DNA of 64,000 bases from Pinus tabuliformis. Its lineage: Eukaryota; Streptophyta; Pinopsida; Pinales; Pinaceae. Below, piece after piece: positions 10,275 through 21,578 of this stretch. Under the pieces are notes generated by a model that ran no database searches, was not told where the DNA came from, and saw only the letters and a list, made by a program, of their open reading frames with translations. Numbering within the stretch: the stretch's first letter is position 1; every line of letters begins with the position of its first letter. The stretch lies in assembly GCA_031772625.1 (NCBI GenBank), contig CM062820.1:87960069-88024068 (forward strand), read 5' to 3'. The translations under genes and the position numbers were made by a program.

Positions 10275-13200
10275 TACATTATCTCAGTTGGGAAAGGAGG
10301 CCAAGATGGGATGAAAGGAAACCTAAGGAAACTAGGAAGGGAGAGAGAAATTAGTCCCTTGTATAGGACATTTTTAAGGGAAAGTAGGACGCTGCCAGTT
10401 ATGGTATTCTTGAGCTGGTTGGAGCTAGTGGAATCCCTAAGTCAAACATGTGATTCTGTGAGTACCTCGGCTCAACCTGTATAGTCTTGATGCCCTTGGA
10501 CATACCTGTTTAGGTCACTATCAAAAATTGTTCTAGAAATGAAACTAACATGGGGGTAGAATTTGTGAAGATGTTGTTCTCATTGGTCGAGAAGAGTGAA
10601 CTTGTTTCTCTGTGTATTTCCTAGCAAGATCTAACTGGGACAAATAAGTATTTTATTTTTGGTTTTCTAGAAAAGAAAGTAATTTTTTTTCTATTTTCAA
10701 AAGTAGGATTTGTTTCTTTTAATAACAAACATTGATTGGCTGAAAGGAAAATGATGTAATTCTGTTGTACGAAATTTGAGATGACTATGTAAAAGAATTT
10801 GTTTTATAATGTGTTCAATAGTTGATATTTATAAATATTATTCTGACAAATTGTATGGATGAATTATATGAAACTAGGGAATTACCTGCTAGTCTGACTC
10901 TAATAGATAAGTACTCTTACTGTTATGTTCTTTTTCTTAAGAACCAGATTGTTATTCTATGTAGGAAAAGTGAAGGAAATTTCTATTGTTAGCAATGATA
11001 TATCATGATGATTTTCTGAATTTTTGGTAAATCAAATGTAAAGAGAAACCTAGAAATGTATCAAGTATTAGTGGTACTATGTAATAATTAAATAGAGGAA
11101 ATTAGAAAATTTTATGTTTCAACATGACGAGACACTATGAAGAAACATTGCCAAAAATAGTAGTAATGAGCTTACCATAATTGGTGGAGAGAAACCATCG
11201 AAAACAAGGAGTTATTCCTAAATAGGATACATAAATAATGAGAAATTGTTAACTGATACATGTAAATAGACACACTATGAATATTCGTGAATATTTGTTG
11301 AAAGAGATGTTACAAAATGACTTGTTGGAAAAATAATTTGCTAGAACTTAAAATGAATGCTTAAGGGAAATAAATCGATTGTCTAAAATGTTGAGGGAAT
11401 CATAAAACTCTCGAGCTATATTAAAGATTCAATAATATAATTTAGAAATGGCTACAGAAAGAGATAAAATACATTTATTTAATCATTCGTAGTACATAAA
11501 TATCTGGACGAGATTAGTTTCCCCTGGCCCAGCAAGTGGATACTAGCAGCCAGGGAGCAGTTCTGGACCTTTCTTTAGCTTCAACAAGTGTGACAGGTCC
11601 AGGGTGAACACATCTAAACATTCAGGACATATGATATTAGCTGAAAATTATAAGTACTTAAATTCTATGAACTCTCAAAACTATGAGATTTCTAACAGGT
11701 GCATTAATATATACAAAGTGGAACTAGATACTGGAACAAAACCCTAACATCAAGAAGACAATATAAATTTATAAGCGAGTAAATAAGGGAACTGTGGGAC
11801 TCATTCTATGCAAGAAATAACCTTCAAGAAATATATTGCAATGCACTATTGGGGATTTATCAACACCATCTTTGAAGTTTGAACCCTAAGACTTAGGGTA
11901 GCAAATCGTAACATTAAGCAGTGAAAATAGTACACCAAGAAAACGACATGTGGCCAAAAAGAATCTTAAAAGTAAATTTTACTAGATTGCCATAATAGAA
12001 GTAATACTGTTAAAACTTCATTAGATAAATTTGATACAAAACACTAGTACTAAGTTTATAAATCTAAGAATTCAAGGTTTCTAAAAAGAAAATGTTTCAT
12101 AGTAGATGTGTCTTACACGACTTCATCCAATATTCTGGAGACCTTGAGTAAGCCATAAAAATGAATAAAAATTCCAAATCTCATAAGAGCACGAAGCTAT
12201 CAAGAAGTGCTAGGAATACCAACAACCTATAGGAAAGAGTAATAAGTCTGAAAACTTGTTTTACCAAGGCAATGAAATCTCCATTTTACAGACAAGGCAA
12301 GTGGCAAGAATCGACTAGATGGGGCGGTGAAGCTAACCTGTAAAGAAAGAGAATAATTGAATTAATTTAAAGATAAATCTATCTATGCATGGAAACTAAA
12401 TGTAAAATAAAAACACGGGTACTCAAGTAAAATATATATATCTTAAGTAGTGTTTTCCAACAGGGTTAGTGGCGCCATACTGAACTACGACAAGGTATAT
12501 AGTTATCCATCGAATATGTCAAGGATTAACCATTAATTCTACAAATTACCTCAGTTAGAAACTAGGTAGGGTTTTTAGAGTTACCTTATTGAAACAAGCA
12601 GAAAATCCATACTCATAGAGTTACCTAACAACATCCATCTCCAAAGGCTAAAACAAAAGGGCAATGGAAATTATAAAATGGCTTCCAATTTAAATGGGGA
12701 GCACGAACTAAGAATTGGAATAGACAACACTCCAATATCTATCTGAAACATTTAACAAAGCAATAATAATGCTAACGAACCTAGGGTAGTTGCAGAGCCA
12801 CAAACTCAGGCTGGAACTGCGCATATGAGACTAATAGAGAGACTGGGAGGGGAGTATATTCCCCATAACTACCTTGTCAAACATGAGACCATCAAATCAG
12901 AACCCTGGGATATTGAATGTGGAGCTTGCGAGAAATGTGAGTGATAGAGTTCACATGAGTTCACCAAATCCGCGTGACAGTTTGATTTATAGAAAAATCT
13001 TGAGTGAGTTCGTGTATCAAATAATCAAAAATAACTTAGGAAACACACATGAATATGAATATTGTTATCATGTAAGACTATTGTTTTGTTATACATTAAT
13101 CTGTGAGGCCTTATTTAATACTGATTAGCATCACTATATATATAGATGTAGATATATATTACACATCATTCTAGTCAAAATGATGTTACCTCCTAGCATA

Positions 13201-13313
13201 ATAATTACCGTGGCTTTGTATTAAAAGATATATAGGTGGGATCTGTGCTTATCACATTCCTAGCTGCATAGTAAATGGGTAAAAAATAAGAATTTTTTTT
13301 AGGGGATGTTACA
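10275..13313 (+). repeat. 5' LTR of the outer element, right part
   Basis: Continues the LTR interrupted at 240. It aligns with about 17755-20922, from the TTATCTCAGTTGGG words at the left to GATGTTACA at the right. No genuine gene is visible in it. Confidence 0.88.
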
Positions 13314-13315
13314 AG

Positions 13316-13328
13316 TGGTATCAAAGCT
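13316..13328 (+). other. Primer-binding site of the outer element
   Basis: TGGTATCAAAGCT lies two bases after the 5' LTR end and closely matches the complement of initiator tRNA-Met (TGGTATCAGAGCC). Confidence 0.8.
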
Positions 13329-16148
13329 AAAGGGTTCAATAATGTGGCCTAATAAGGGAAAGTAATAGGAAAATATTGTTGTGTTCTATAGAGAATAAGA
13401 ATTTGAACTATGGTAAGCTCACCTACAGAATCAAGTAGTGTATTTTTTAACTGAATCAAACCCTGAGTTGTGGGTGTAGCTAAGTGAAGAACACTAGGTC
13501 ATATCCAATATGCTAATTCAAAATAATACAGAATTGAGGGAAGAAATATTCAAATTAGAGCTGGTAATAAATAATAAATGAGAAACCAAGTAAAATACTA
13601 TGTTACTAAGCAAGGCATGGAAAAGTGAAAAATCCAGTCATGAGCGCATTGAAATAGATTCCATTACGCAAGTTCAATTATCAAATACTAATTGAATTAT
13701 TTTTAGGGTATCCTTACCAGAAGTGATATGACAAGCACCTAGGAGAGCAAGTATTTGTTTGGGCAACCTCAATTTTACGCATGTTAATGAGTAAGTCGTA
13801 TCTCGTAAATGTAGGATAAGAACAAATAAAATTTTATGATTTATAATAATAAGGATAATTGGAATTTATATAGGTGTGTAAATGGAGTAAAGTATAAAGT
13901 TCCATACTATTAAACAATTGTAAGATATCATATGGGTTTGTTAAAAGAGAAGGTGGGGTGTTGTAGTTGAAATTACCCTGAAAAGTTTAGGACTGTCTAT
14001 GTGATAATTACATGTTTCTGGTGTAAGATCCTTTTTGTTAGAAAGCATAAATATATAGTATATAATGTTGAGGAGGGATGTGTTAAAATAATGAGTATAT
14101 GATATTATTGGTGCCAAAGTAAATAATACTTAATTATTACACTAAAATCAGTCATAAAGTAATCAAGTAATCATTGGGTTGATAAAAACTACCCCTTGCA
14201 CACATGGGATGTTGACTAAGAATCTAGTGGAGGAAAATACTTACAAGTAAAAGAATTTCTTGAATATTAATCAAAGATTTATCTTACCTGTGCATGTAAA
14301 ACAAGAAAAAAACTAGAAGGGAAGAGATTATAGAACCTTTTGAAACATAATAAATATGTTCTATATTGGTAAAAGAGAAAATATACAAAGAATAAAGTGT
14401 ATATAAGAATTTAATAAAAAGAAAACTATATATCAACAATATAATCCAAGTATAAACAAATCCAACCGAGTAATATCCGGCTAATAAAAGTAAGCTTGGA
14501 TTTCAGGTTTGCTCGAAGAATTTTAAAATATTGAACCTACCTTCCTGAAAGTATTTTCATGGAGCAAACCATCATCGTAAAGGTTTTGCCAATATAACCA
14601 ATTAAGAATGGTTTCCTGTTTAAAAACCAACAACATGGAGGTAAGACAAAATAAGTTATCATAATAATAGGTGAAGGAATGGAGATTAGTCTTAGAATAG
14701 TCAAGTGAGAAACATAGTTGAGATCTGCCTCTTCATCTGGTCCTAATGATGAACCACACTTTGTTGGTTCGAAACATGTCAGCCAAAAGTTTCTCTTATT
14801 TGATTTACCGAAATAATTTACTTAATTCATTATGGATCACAGAACCCGAACAAAAAAATCAAACAAACAAACAATCAAACTTGAGATGTTTTAGTTAAAA
14901 GTCACATGATTTGAATTACCTCAAGGCACTAAATAGATTTGTGGATACTTATGAAGGTATAAAATTTGCACCATATTTACTAAGTATAAAAATGAGAAAG
15001 ATTAGAGATAATATCAAGAATATGTAATATTCAAGGGAATAAATGTAATAACCCAATTATAGGAAAGGAAACTATTATGAATCTTATGTACCTGATGCAC
15101 GCAGGGGACTCAAGTTTGTTGTTACAGATTTATAATGTCGATTGATGGAACGATTCACTAATTGATTTATTTTATATTCACTTCACGACTGGAAAGGTTA
15201 AGTCAGATAAAAATCAAGATGGTGAGTGAATTTTGATTGATTGAGTGGACTATTAATAGTTGCTACAATGAGATGAATAAGAATAGACACAATCTATATT
15301 CCATGAATAATCTAGCGGAACTACAAGAATATATATAAATAACTTACGACCATAGGGTACAATCATAAAGTTTTGGAAGATAGAATAAGTTGGAAAAGGA
15401 TATCACAAGAAATATGTGTTTATACACAACAAGGCCAACATGACAAAAAATGTGAATATTAAATACTCCGAAGAGTATGTTGTTCTAATATAAATTAATG
15501 GATTGATGGTGAATATCGAATAAAAATGTGTGTGATTAGAGAACAGGCAGATAGATGAGTAAATAACTAAAGAATACCAGTAGCCTATTGGTAGAAGCAT
15601 TACCCATTCTTGTCAACATGGAAAGGGAAACTTGCCACCCGTGAATGCTACCCTAGATAAGTACCTCAAAGAACTTAATTATGACTTTTATCGGCAAAAA
15701 TGAAATTTGGTTAAATGATTAACTAGAATGAACTAATGATTACAAAATCATTATATCAAGATGAACACAGTAGCACAGTGTGTTGAGACAACTTCTTACA
15801 CTTCAAAGACAAGGATGAAGTACATGTGACCTTCAGGCACCATGATCAATAAGTCGTGAAATAGAGAGGGATGCCAACCTGTAAAAAAAAAAAGAGAGAG
15901 AGTTGAGGAAACTTAGAGATGAGGCATATCAAAAATACATGATGCCTGAATGGCCTACTGGGAGAGATCAGAAGGAAAAGGGTGCAATAAATAGAACCAA
16001 CTGAAGGATAGAACCCTAACTTCTACATGAAACCAATCAGAAAAATGTAACAGGGACATGATTGGGTCCACTTGAACGAAGGACAAGATAATATTCATTA
16101 TGAAACGGGTAAGTTGAAGTAATTGTGATAACACATTTTATGTCATGG

Positions 16149-16304
16149 AACTTAAGGAATAGATCATTGGTTGCAAGTCACCATAAGAACAAGGTAAGTA
16201 AGCCATTCTTGCAAGAATAACAATGAAACTTAAGGAATAGATCATTGGTTGCAAGTCACCATAAGAACAAGGTAAGTAAACCATTGTTGCAAGAATAACA
16301 AGTA
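16149..16304. repeat. 78-bp tandem duplication
   Basis: Two adjacent copies (16149-16226 and 16227-16304) beginning AACTTAAGGAATAGATCATT, differing at only a few bases. They lie in the internal region of the outer element and are not otherwise seen in the window. Confidence 0.92.
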
Positions 16305-17290
16305 TGACCACTATGTTAGGATATAATAAAAAATAAAAAAATGTTCTCATAATGGTATAAAATTAATGTTAATTAATATTACACTAGACCTTACATGTCA
16401 AATGTATTAAAATAGTTTGTTGATGAATGAAGCAGATAACATGTCATGTTAAGATATTTAAAAATAAATAAAAAAATAACTATGTTATAGTAACATGGAA
16501 AGTATGAGCCATTCAATACAAATACAAACACAAAAGGGGGAGACCCCATGGCTATACTTGAAAGAAAAATTGCATATAATTTACATCAATACTCTGTCAC
16601 GTGGGATGACAAAGGGGCCTGAAATTGAAGGAATACTGCAATTAGGACCGTTGGTTAGTGCTCAAGAAAATATCGAAGCAGCCCAAAATGGGCTTAATTG
16701 AGTATACTTAGACGAAAAAGACAACAATATGACCATTTTAAAAGATGGAAAAAAAAGTCATCTAAGTCTACTCGTGTATGACCAATGCTTATGTAACATT
16801 TGAATTAAGATAAAACATAATAGTGCTATTTAATACAATCTATCATAAAAGACAAAGAATAGCAAATAGTTTTTGAAAATCTTAATACCCCTACGCAAAT
16901 TGTGTAAATAAAATTGAATACTTCCATGATTTAAAATTACATTGGAATCACATGATGGAGTCTTTGGCAATTGGATTAGCCATTGGGTAAGTAAAAGTAT
17001 TAATGGTTTTTTTTAATAAGCAATAATGACGCTCCTAATTTATTGAGTGCAGGCTGCTAAGTCATATAGAGTCGTGATACATGCCTGTGACCCATGCTGG
17101 ATATGTAAATAACAATTGATTATATCTGTAATAAGTTCTAAAATATGTGTATATGTTCCTAAATAATGATCGATGGAAACTAATGACAACAATAATGACT
17201 GTGGAATAGGGTGGACCAAGCAGAATATTCATGGTCAAATCTCTGCAGATTTTATCATAGATAAATTATGATTTAGAAGCAAACAATCAC

Positions 17291-17534
17291 CGAGGTTACA
17301 GTGTTGTGGAAGAACTTCAGCCATAAGAAGCTACCTGGGAGGAGGATGATATTATGCAAGACTTATGTTACCCTGCTTTGAAGGTCGAAAACATTGGGGA
17401 CATTGTTTCACTCGAGGTTACAGTGTTGTGGAAGAACTTCAGCCATAAGAAGCTACCTGGGAGGAGGATGATATTATGCAAGACTTATGTTACCCTGCTT
17501 TGAAGGTCGAAAACATTGGGGACATTGTTTCACT
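17291..17534 (+). repeat. 122-bp tandem duplication of a chromodomain-like tail
   Basis: Two copies, 17291-17412 and 17413-17534, identical by eye, beginning CGAGGTTACAGTGTTGTGG. Short runs such as VTVLWKNF and ATWEEDD within them resemble the chromodomain at the C-terminus of chromovirus pol. The second copy ends at the polypurine tract. Identity between the copies contrasts with the strong decay around them, so the duplication is recent relative to the insertion. Confidence 0.85.
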
Positions 17535-17535
17535 C

Positions 17536-17547
17536 GAGGAGGGTAGA
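17536..17547 (+). other. Polypurine tract of the outer element
   Basis: GAGGAGGGTAGA directly precedes the TGTAACACCC start of the 3' LTR. Confidence 0.75.
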
Positions 17548-18894
17548 TGTAACACCCTTCAGTGAAAAGTAAATAACTTCATAAGACTAGAGGTTGAACG
17601 GAAAGTCTAATGATAAACTTTAAAATATTTGAAAATTACTTTAATTAAATAATTTGGTAATGGAATCCAAGGAAGTTATGGGGAAAAGATACTAAGTGAA
17701 AGTTCATTTACCAAACAGTTAGAGGATAGTTGCTCCCATTCCTAGAGATAAATTATCTCAGTTGGGCAAAGAGGCCAAGAGGGCATGAAAGGAAGCCTGA
17801 GGCCACTAGGAAGGGGGAGAAAGAAATTAGTCCCTTGTACAGGATGATGTTAAGGGAAAGAAAGAGGCTTCTAGTTGGGGTATTCTTGAGCTAGATGGAG
17901 CTAGTGGAATCCCCAAGTCATACATGTGAGTTTGTGAGTACCTAGGCTAGAATTGTACAATCTTGATGCCCTTGGACATAATTGGTTAGGTCACTATCAA
18001 GAACTGTTATGGAAATGAAACTAGAACGGGGGAGAATTGGTGAAGATTCCATTCGCTTCTGATGGGAGGAGTGAACTTCTTTATCGATGTATTTCCTGGC
18101 AAGATCTAACTAGAACATATAAGTATTTTATTTGTGGTTTTTTGGAAAAGAAAGTTTTTTTTGGTAGTTGCAGAAGTATGATCTGTTTTTTTAATAACAA
18201 ACATTGATTGGTTGAAAAGAAAATGGTGTAATTCTCTTGTACAAAATTTGAGATGACTATGCAAAACAATTTGTTTTATATTGTATTAAATAATCGATAA
18301 TTATAAATGTTATTGTGAAAAATCGTACGGATGAATTATATGGAACTGGGGGATTCCCTAACAGTCTGGCTCTAAAAGATAATTACTCTTAGTGTTATGT
18401 TCATTTTTTTAAGAACTAGACTGTTATTATAAGTAGGAAAAGTGCAAGGAAATTTCCGCTGTTAGCAATGATCTATTATGATGATTTTATGAAATCTTGG
18501 TAAATAAATTTAAACAAAAACCTATAATTATATTAAGTATCAGTGGTTCTATGTAATAATTAAACAGAGGAACAACATAAAATGTTATCTGTCAACAAGA
18601 CGTGACACTGATAAGAAGCTTTGCAAAAATTAGTATTACTCAGGTTACCATAATTGGTGGAGAGAAAACCACTCAAAACAAGGAGTTCATCCTGAATAGG
18701 ATACATAAATAATGAGAAATTGTTAATTCATATATGTAAATAGACATACTATGAATATTTGTGGAAAGAGATGTTACAAAATTTCTTGCTGGAAAAATAA
18801 TTTGCTAGAACTTAAAATGAATGCTTAAGGGAAATAAATCAACTGTCTAAAATGTTCAGGGGAAATTTAAAAGCATAAAACTCTCGAGCTATTT

Positions 18895-19075
18895 TAAAGA
18901 TTGAATAATACAATTTAGAAATGGCTACAAAAAGAGATAAATTTCATCTAGTTAAAAGATTGAATAATACAATTTATAAATGGCTACAAAAAGAGATAAA
19001 TTTCATCTAATTAAAAGATTGAATAATACAATTTATAAATGGCTAAAAAAGAGATAAATTTCATCTAGTTAATAA
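18895..19075. repeat. 59-bp unit, three tandem copies
   Basis: Three copies of a unit beginning TTGAATAATACAATTTA and containing GGCTACAAAAAGAGATAAAT, starting near 18901, 18960 and 19019. The corresponding place in the other LTR (about 11425-11490) has a single copy, so the expansion followed insertion. Confidence 0.92.
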
Positions 19076-20667
19076 TTTGTAGTACATAAATCTATGGACG
19101 AGATTATTTTCCCCTGACCTGGCCAATGGCTAACAGCAACCAGGGAGTAGTTCTGGACCCTTCTTTAGCTTCAATAGTTGTGAGAGGTCTAGGGTGAACA
19201 CATCTAATCATTCAGGACATATGATTTTAGTTGAAACTTCTAAGTAAATAAATTCTATAAACTCTCGTAACTATGAGATTTATAACAGGTGCATTAATAT
19301 ATACAAAGGGGAATTAGATAGTGGAACACAACCCTAACATAAACAAGACAATAGAAATTTATAAGCGAGTAACTAATATAACTGTTGGACTCATTCTACG
19401 CAGGGAATAACCTTTAATAAATATATTGCAATTCACTATTAGGGATTTATCAACACTATCTTTAAACCCTAATACTTAAGGTAACAAACTGTAACATTAA
19501 GCAGTAAAAATAGTACACTAAGAACACGAAATGTGGCCAAAAAGAATCTTAAAAGTAAATTATACTAGATTACCACAATATAAGTAATACTATTAAAAAT
19601 TAATTAGATAGATTTGATACAAAACCATAGTATTGGGCTTATAAATTTAAGAATTCAAGGTTTCCAAAAAGAACATGTTGCACAGTAGATGTGTCTTACA
19701 TGACTTCATCCAATATTATGGAGACCCTTAGTAAGCGATAAAAACAAAGCAAATTACCAAATATCGGAAGACCACAAAGCTATCAAGTAGGTGTTAGGAA
19801 TAGCAATAGCCTATAGGAATAGTTTACAGACAAGGCAAGTGGCGAGAATCGACCAGATGGGGCAGCGAAGATAACCTGTTAAAAAAGAGAATAAGTGAAT
19901 CAAGTTAAAGCTAAATTTGGCTATGCATGGAAAATAAATGTAAAATAAAAACATGGGTACTCAGGGGAAATATATTTACCTTAAGCAGGGTTTTCCAACA
20001 GGGTTGGCGGCGCCATAATGAACTACGACAAGGCATATAATTATCCACCGAATCTCTCAAGGAGTAACCATTCATTCTACAAATTACCTCAGTTAGAAAC
20101 TAGGTAGGGTTTCTAGAGTTACCTTATTGAGCCAAGCACATAATCCATACTTGCAGAGTTTCCTAAGAGCCACCATCATTGAAGGCTAAAACAAAAGGGA
20201 AATGGAAATTAGAAAATTGGTTCTAATTTAAACGAGGAACACGAACTGAGAACTGGAATAGGTAACAATCCGGTACCTATCTAAAACATTTAAGGAAGCA
20301 TGAATAATACTAACGAACATAGGGTAGTTGCAGAGCCATGGACGTGAGCTAGAACTGCGCGAATGAGACCAACAGAGTGGCTTGGAGGGGGGTAGCTTCC
20401 CCATAATTTCCTTGTCAAACTTGAGACTGTCAGATCAAAACCCTGCGATCTCGACGGTGGAGCTTGCGACAAATGTGAGTGACAGAGTTCACATGAGTTC
20501 ACCAAATCCGCATGACAGTTGGATTTCTAGAAAACTCTCGAGCAAGTTCATGTATCATGTAATAAAAAATAACTCAGGAAGCGCACATTAATACGAATAT
20601 TGTTATCGTGTAAGACTATTAGTTTGTAATACATTAAGATGTGCGCCCTTATTTAATATTGTTTAGC

Positions 20668-20792
20668 ATCACTATATATATATATATATATATATGCCAG
20701 GAGGTAACATCATTTTCACTAGCTTGATATATATATATATATATATATATTGCTAGTGAAAACGATGTTACCTCCTGGCATATATATAGTGA
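20668..20792. repeat. Long inverted repeat with a TA-rich loop
   Basis: The left arm includes CATCACTATATA, a TA run and GCCAGGAGGTAACATC, ending CACTAGC at 20723. The right arm runs from GCTAGTG at 20752 through GATGTTACCTCCTGGC back to TATAGTGATG. The unique part of the arms pairs with about one mismatch, and the loop is mostly TA. The other LTR (13120-13200) has only one arm-like GATGTTACCTCC copy, so the hairpin is specific to this LTR. Confidence 0.9.
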
Positions 20793-20922
20793 TGTTACCT
20801 CCTAGCATAATAATTACCATGGTTTTGTATTAAAAGATATATAGGTGGGATTTGTGCTTATCACATTCCTAGTTGTGCCGTAAATGGGTAACAAATAAAA
20901 AAAAAATTTAGGGGAGGTTACA

Positions 20923-21386
20923 AATGCGATAAAATCGTCAAGAACTCAGAGAAAATTACTTAAAATAATAATTTTTTATTTAATATATATTAAAATCATA
21001 ATTTTTTATTTAATATATATTGAAAATAGATAAAGAGTTAAAAAAACTAGTATAGATTCACTTAAATATTATATAATTATTTTAGAAATAAAAGATGCAT
21101 ATTTGTATTATTGTTTATTACAAAATTTAGTTTAAGTCCATGAAAATAAAATGAATTTTAAAGAATAATTTAAATTAGAGTAAAAACTTATATAATTTTA
21201 CCAATGTGAATAAGAAATTAGTAAAATGTTATTAATAATAAATTAAAATGGTTATCAATTCAAACAACAAATAAATAAGTAAATAAAGAAACATCATTTT
21301 TAATATTTATAATTTATTAAGGAATGTATTCAACCTATTTTTCACTACAATTTACCTATTAGTAAAACCTAAATTGACTAGATTCT
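20923..21386. other. AT-rich target repeat, right half
   Basis: From AATGCGATAAA onward this aligns with 60951 onward (AATGGGATAAA), including the words TTTATTTAATATATATT, TTGTATTATTGTTTATTA and CAAAATTTAGTTTAA. It is the right half of the repeat entered by the outer element. No genes are seen. Confidence 0.8.
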
Positions 21387-21567
21387 TATTGGACACCTAA
21401 TCTGCTAAAGGTTGGTGTGGTGGAATGTAAAGCATCATTGGAGTCCAAGGGACCTTGGAATATGAAACCAATGGTCATGAAAATGTATAAATCTACGTCA
21501 TTGTGAATAGTAAATGCAATTCAAAGTTTTATCTTTCATATATTGACTATCATTTGTGTACCTAACA
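21387..21567 (+). repeat. 5' LTR of the short element
   Basis: Starts TATTGGACACC and ends CCTAACA. Shared words with the 3' copy include CATTGGAGTCCAAG and CCTTGGAATATGAAACCAAT. Confidence 0.9.
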
Positions 21568-21578
21568 TGGTATTAAAG
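21568..21578 (+). other. Primer-binding site of the short element
   Basis: TGGTATTAAAG is immediately adjacent to the LTR and is a near match to the complement of initiator tRNA-Met. Confidence 0.75.

Larger units (their letters stand above)
13314..17547 (+). other. Internal region of the outer element, without recognisable pol
   Basis: About 4.2 kb with no clear reverse transcriptase, RNase H or integrase block in any frame. Near 13500-13580 there is a Gln/Asn/Glu-rich helix-like run (IQNNTELREEIFKLE) of the kind found early in chromovirus gag. A chromodomain-like tail is seen near 17290-17540. The rest is AT-rich and unassigned. It is either a heavily decayed remnant or a non-autonomous derivative. 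Confidence 0.6.
59..20922 (+). mobile_element. Outer LTR retrotransposon, Ty3/gypsy chromovirus type, broken and nested
   Basis: Two long homologous segments in direct orientation bound this element. The 5' LTR is about 59-240 plus 10275-13313, split by a younger insertion, and the 3' LTR is 17548-20922. The 3' LTR begins TGTAACACCC and ends GGTTACA. A primer-binding site complementary to initiator tRNA-Met follows the 5' LTR, and a purine-rich tract precedes the 3' LTR. The internal region (13314-17547) is only about 4.2 kb and shows no recognisable reverse transcriptase or integrase. A chromodomain-like tail next to the polypurine tract places it among chromoviruses. The LTRs differ at clearly more positions than those of the element nested inside, which agrees with an older insertion. 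It is thoroughly decayed and cannot be active. The exact left end is uncertain because the first bases of the 5' LTR do not match well. Confidence 0.8.
17548..20922 (+). repeat. 3' LTR of the outer element
   Basis: About 3375 bp, running from TGTAACACCC to GGTTACA. It matches the split 5' LTR (59-240 and 10275-13313). It holds the uninterrupted insertion site of the inner element near 17750. It also has two LTR-specific changes absent from the other copy: a 59-bp triplication (18895-19075) and a TA-rich hairpin (20668-20792). No gene is seen. Confidence 0.9.

Noticed and set aside
12874-13128. Plus-strand frame of 84 codons, with a related frame at 20382-20591
   Set aside because: The pair exists only because both lie at the same place in the two LTRs of the outer element. 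The frames are not conserved as proteins.
16138-16350. Minus-strand frame with an internal protein repeat
   Set aside because: The protein repeat simply mirrors the 78-bp DNA tandem duplication. Nothing suggests a real membrane peptide.
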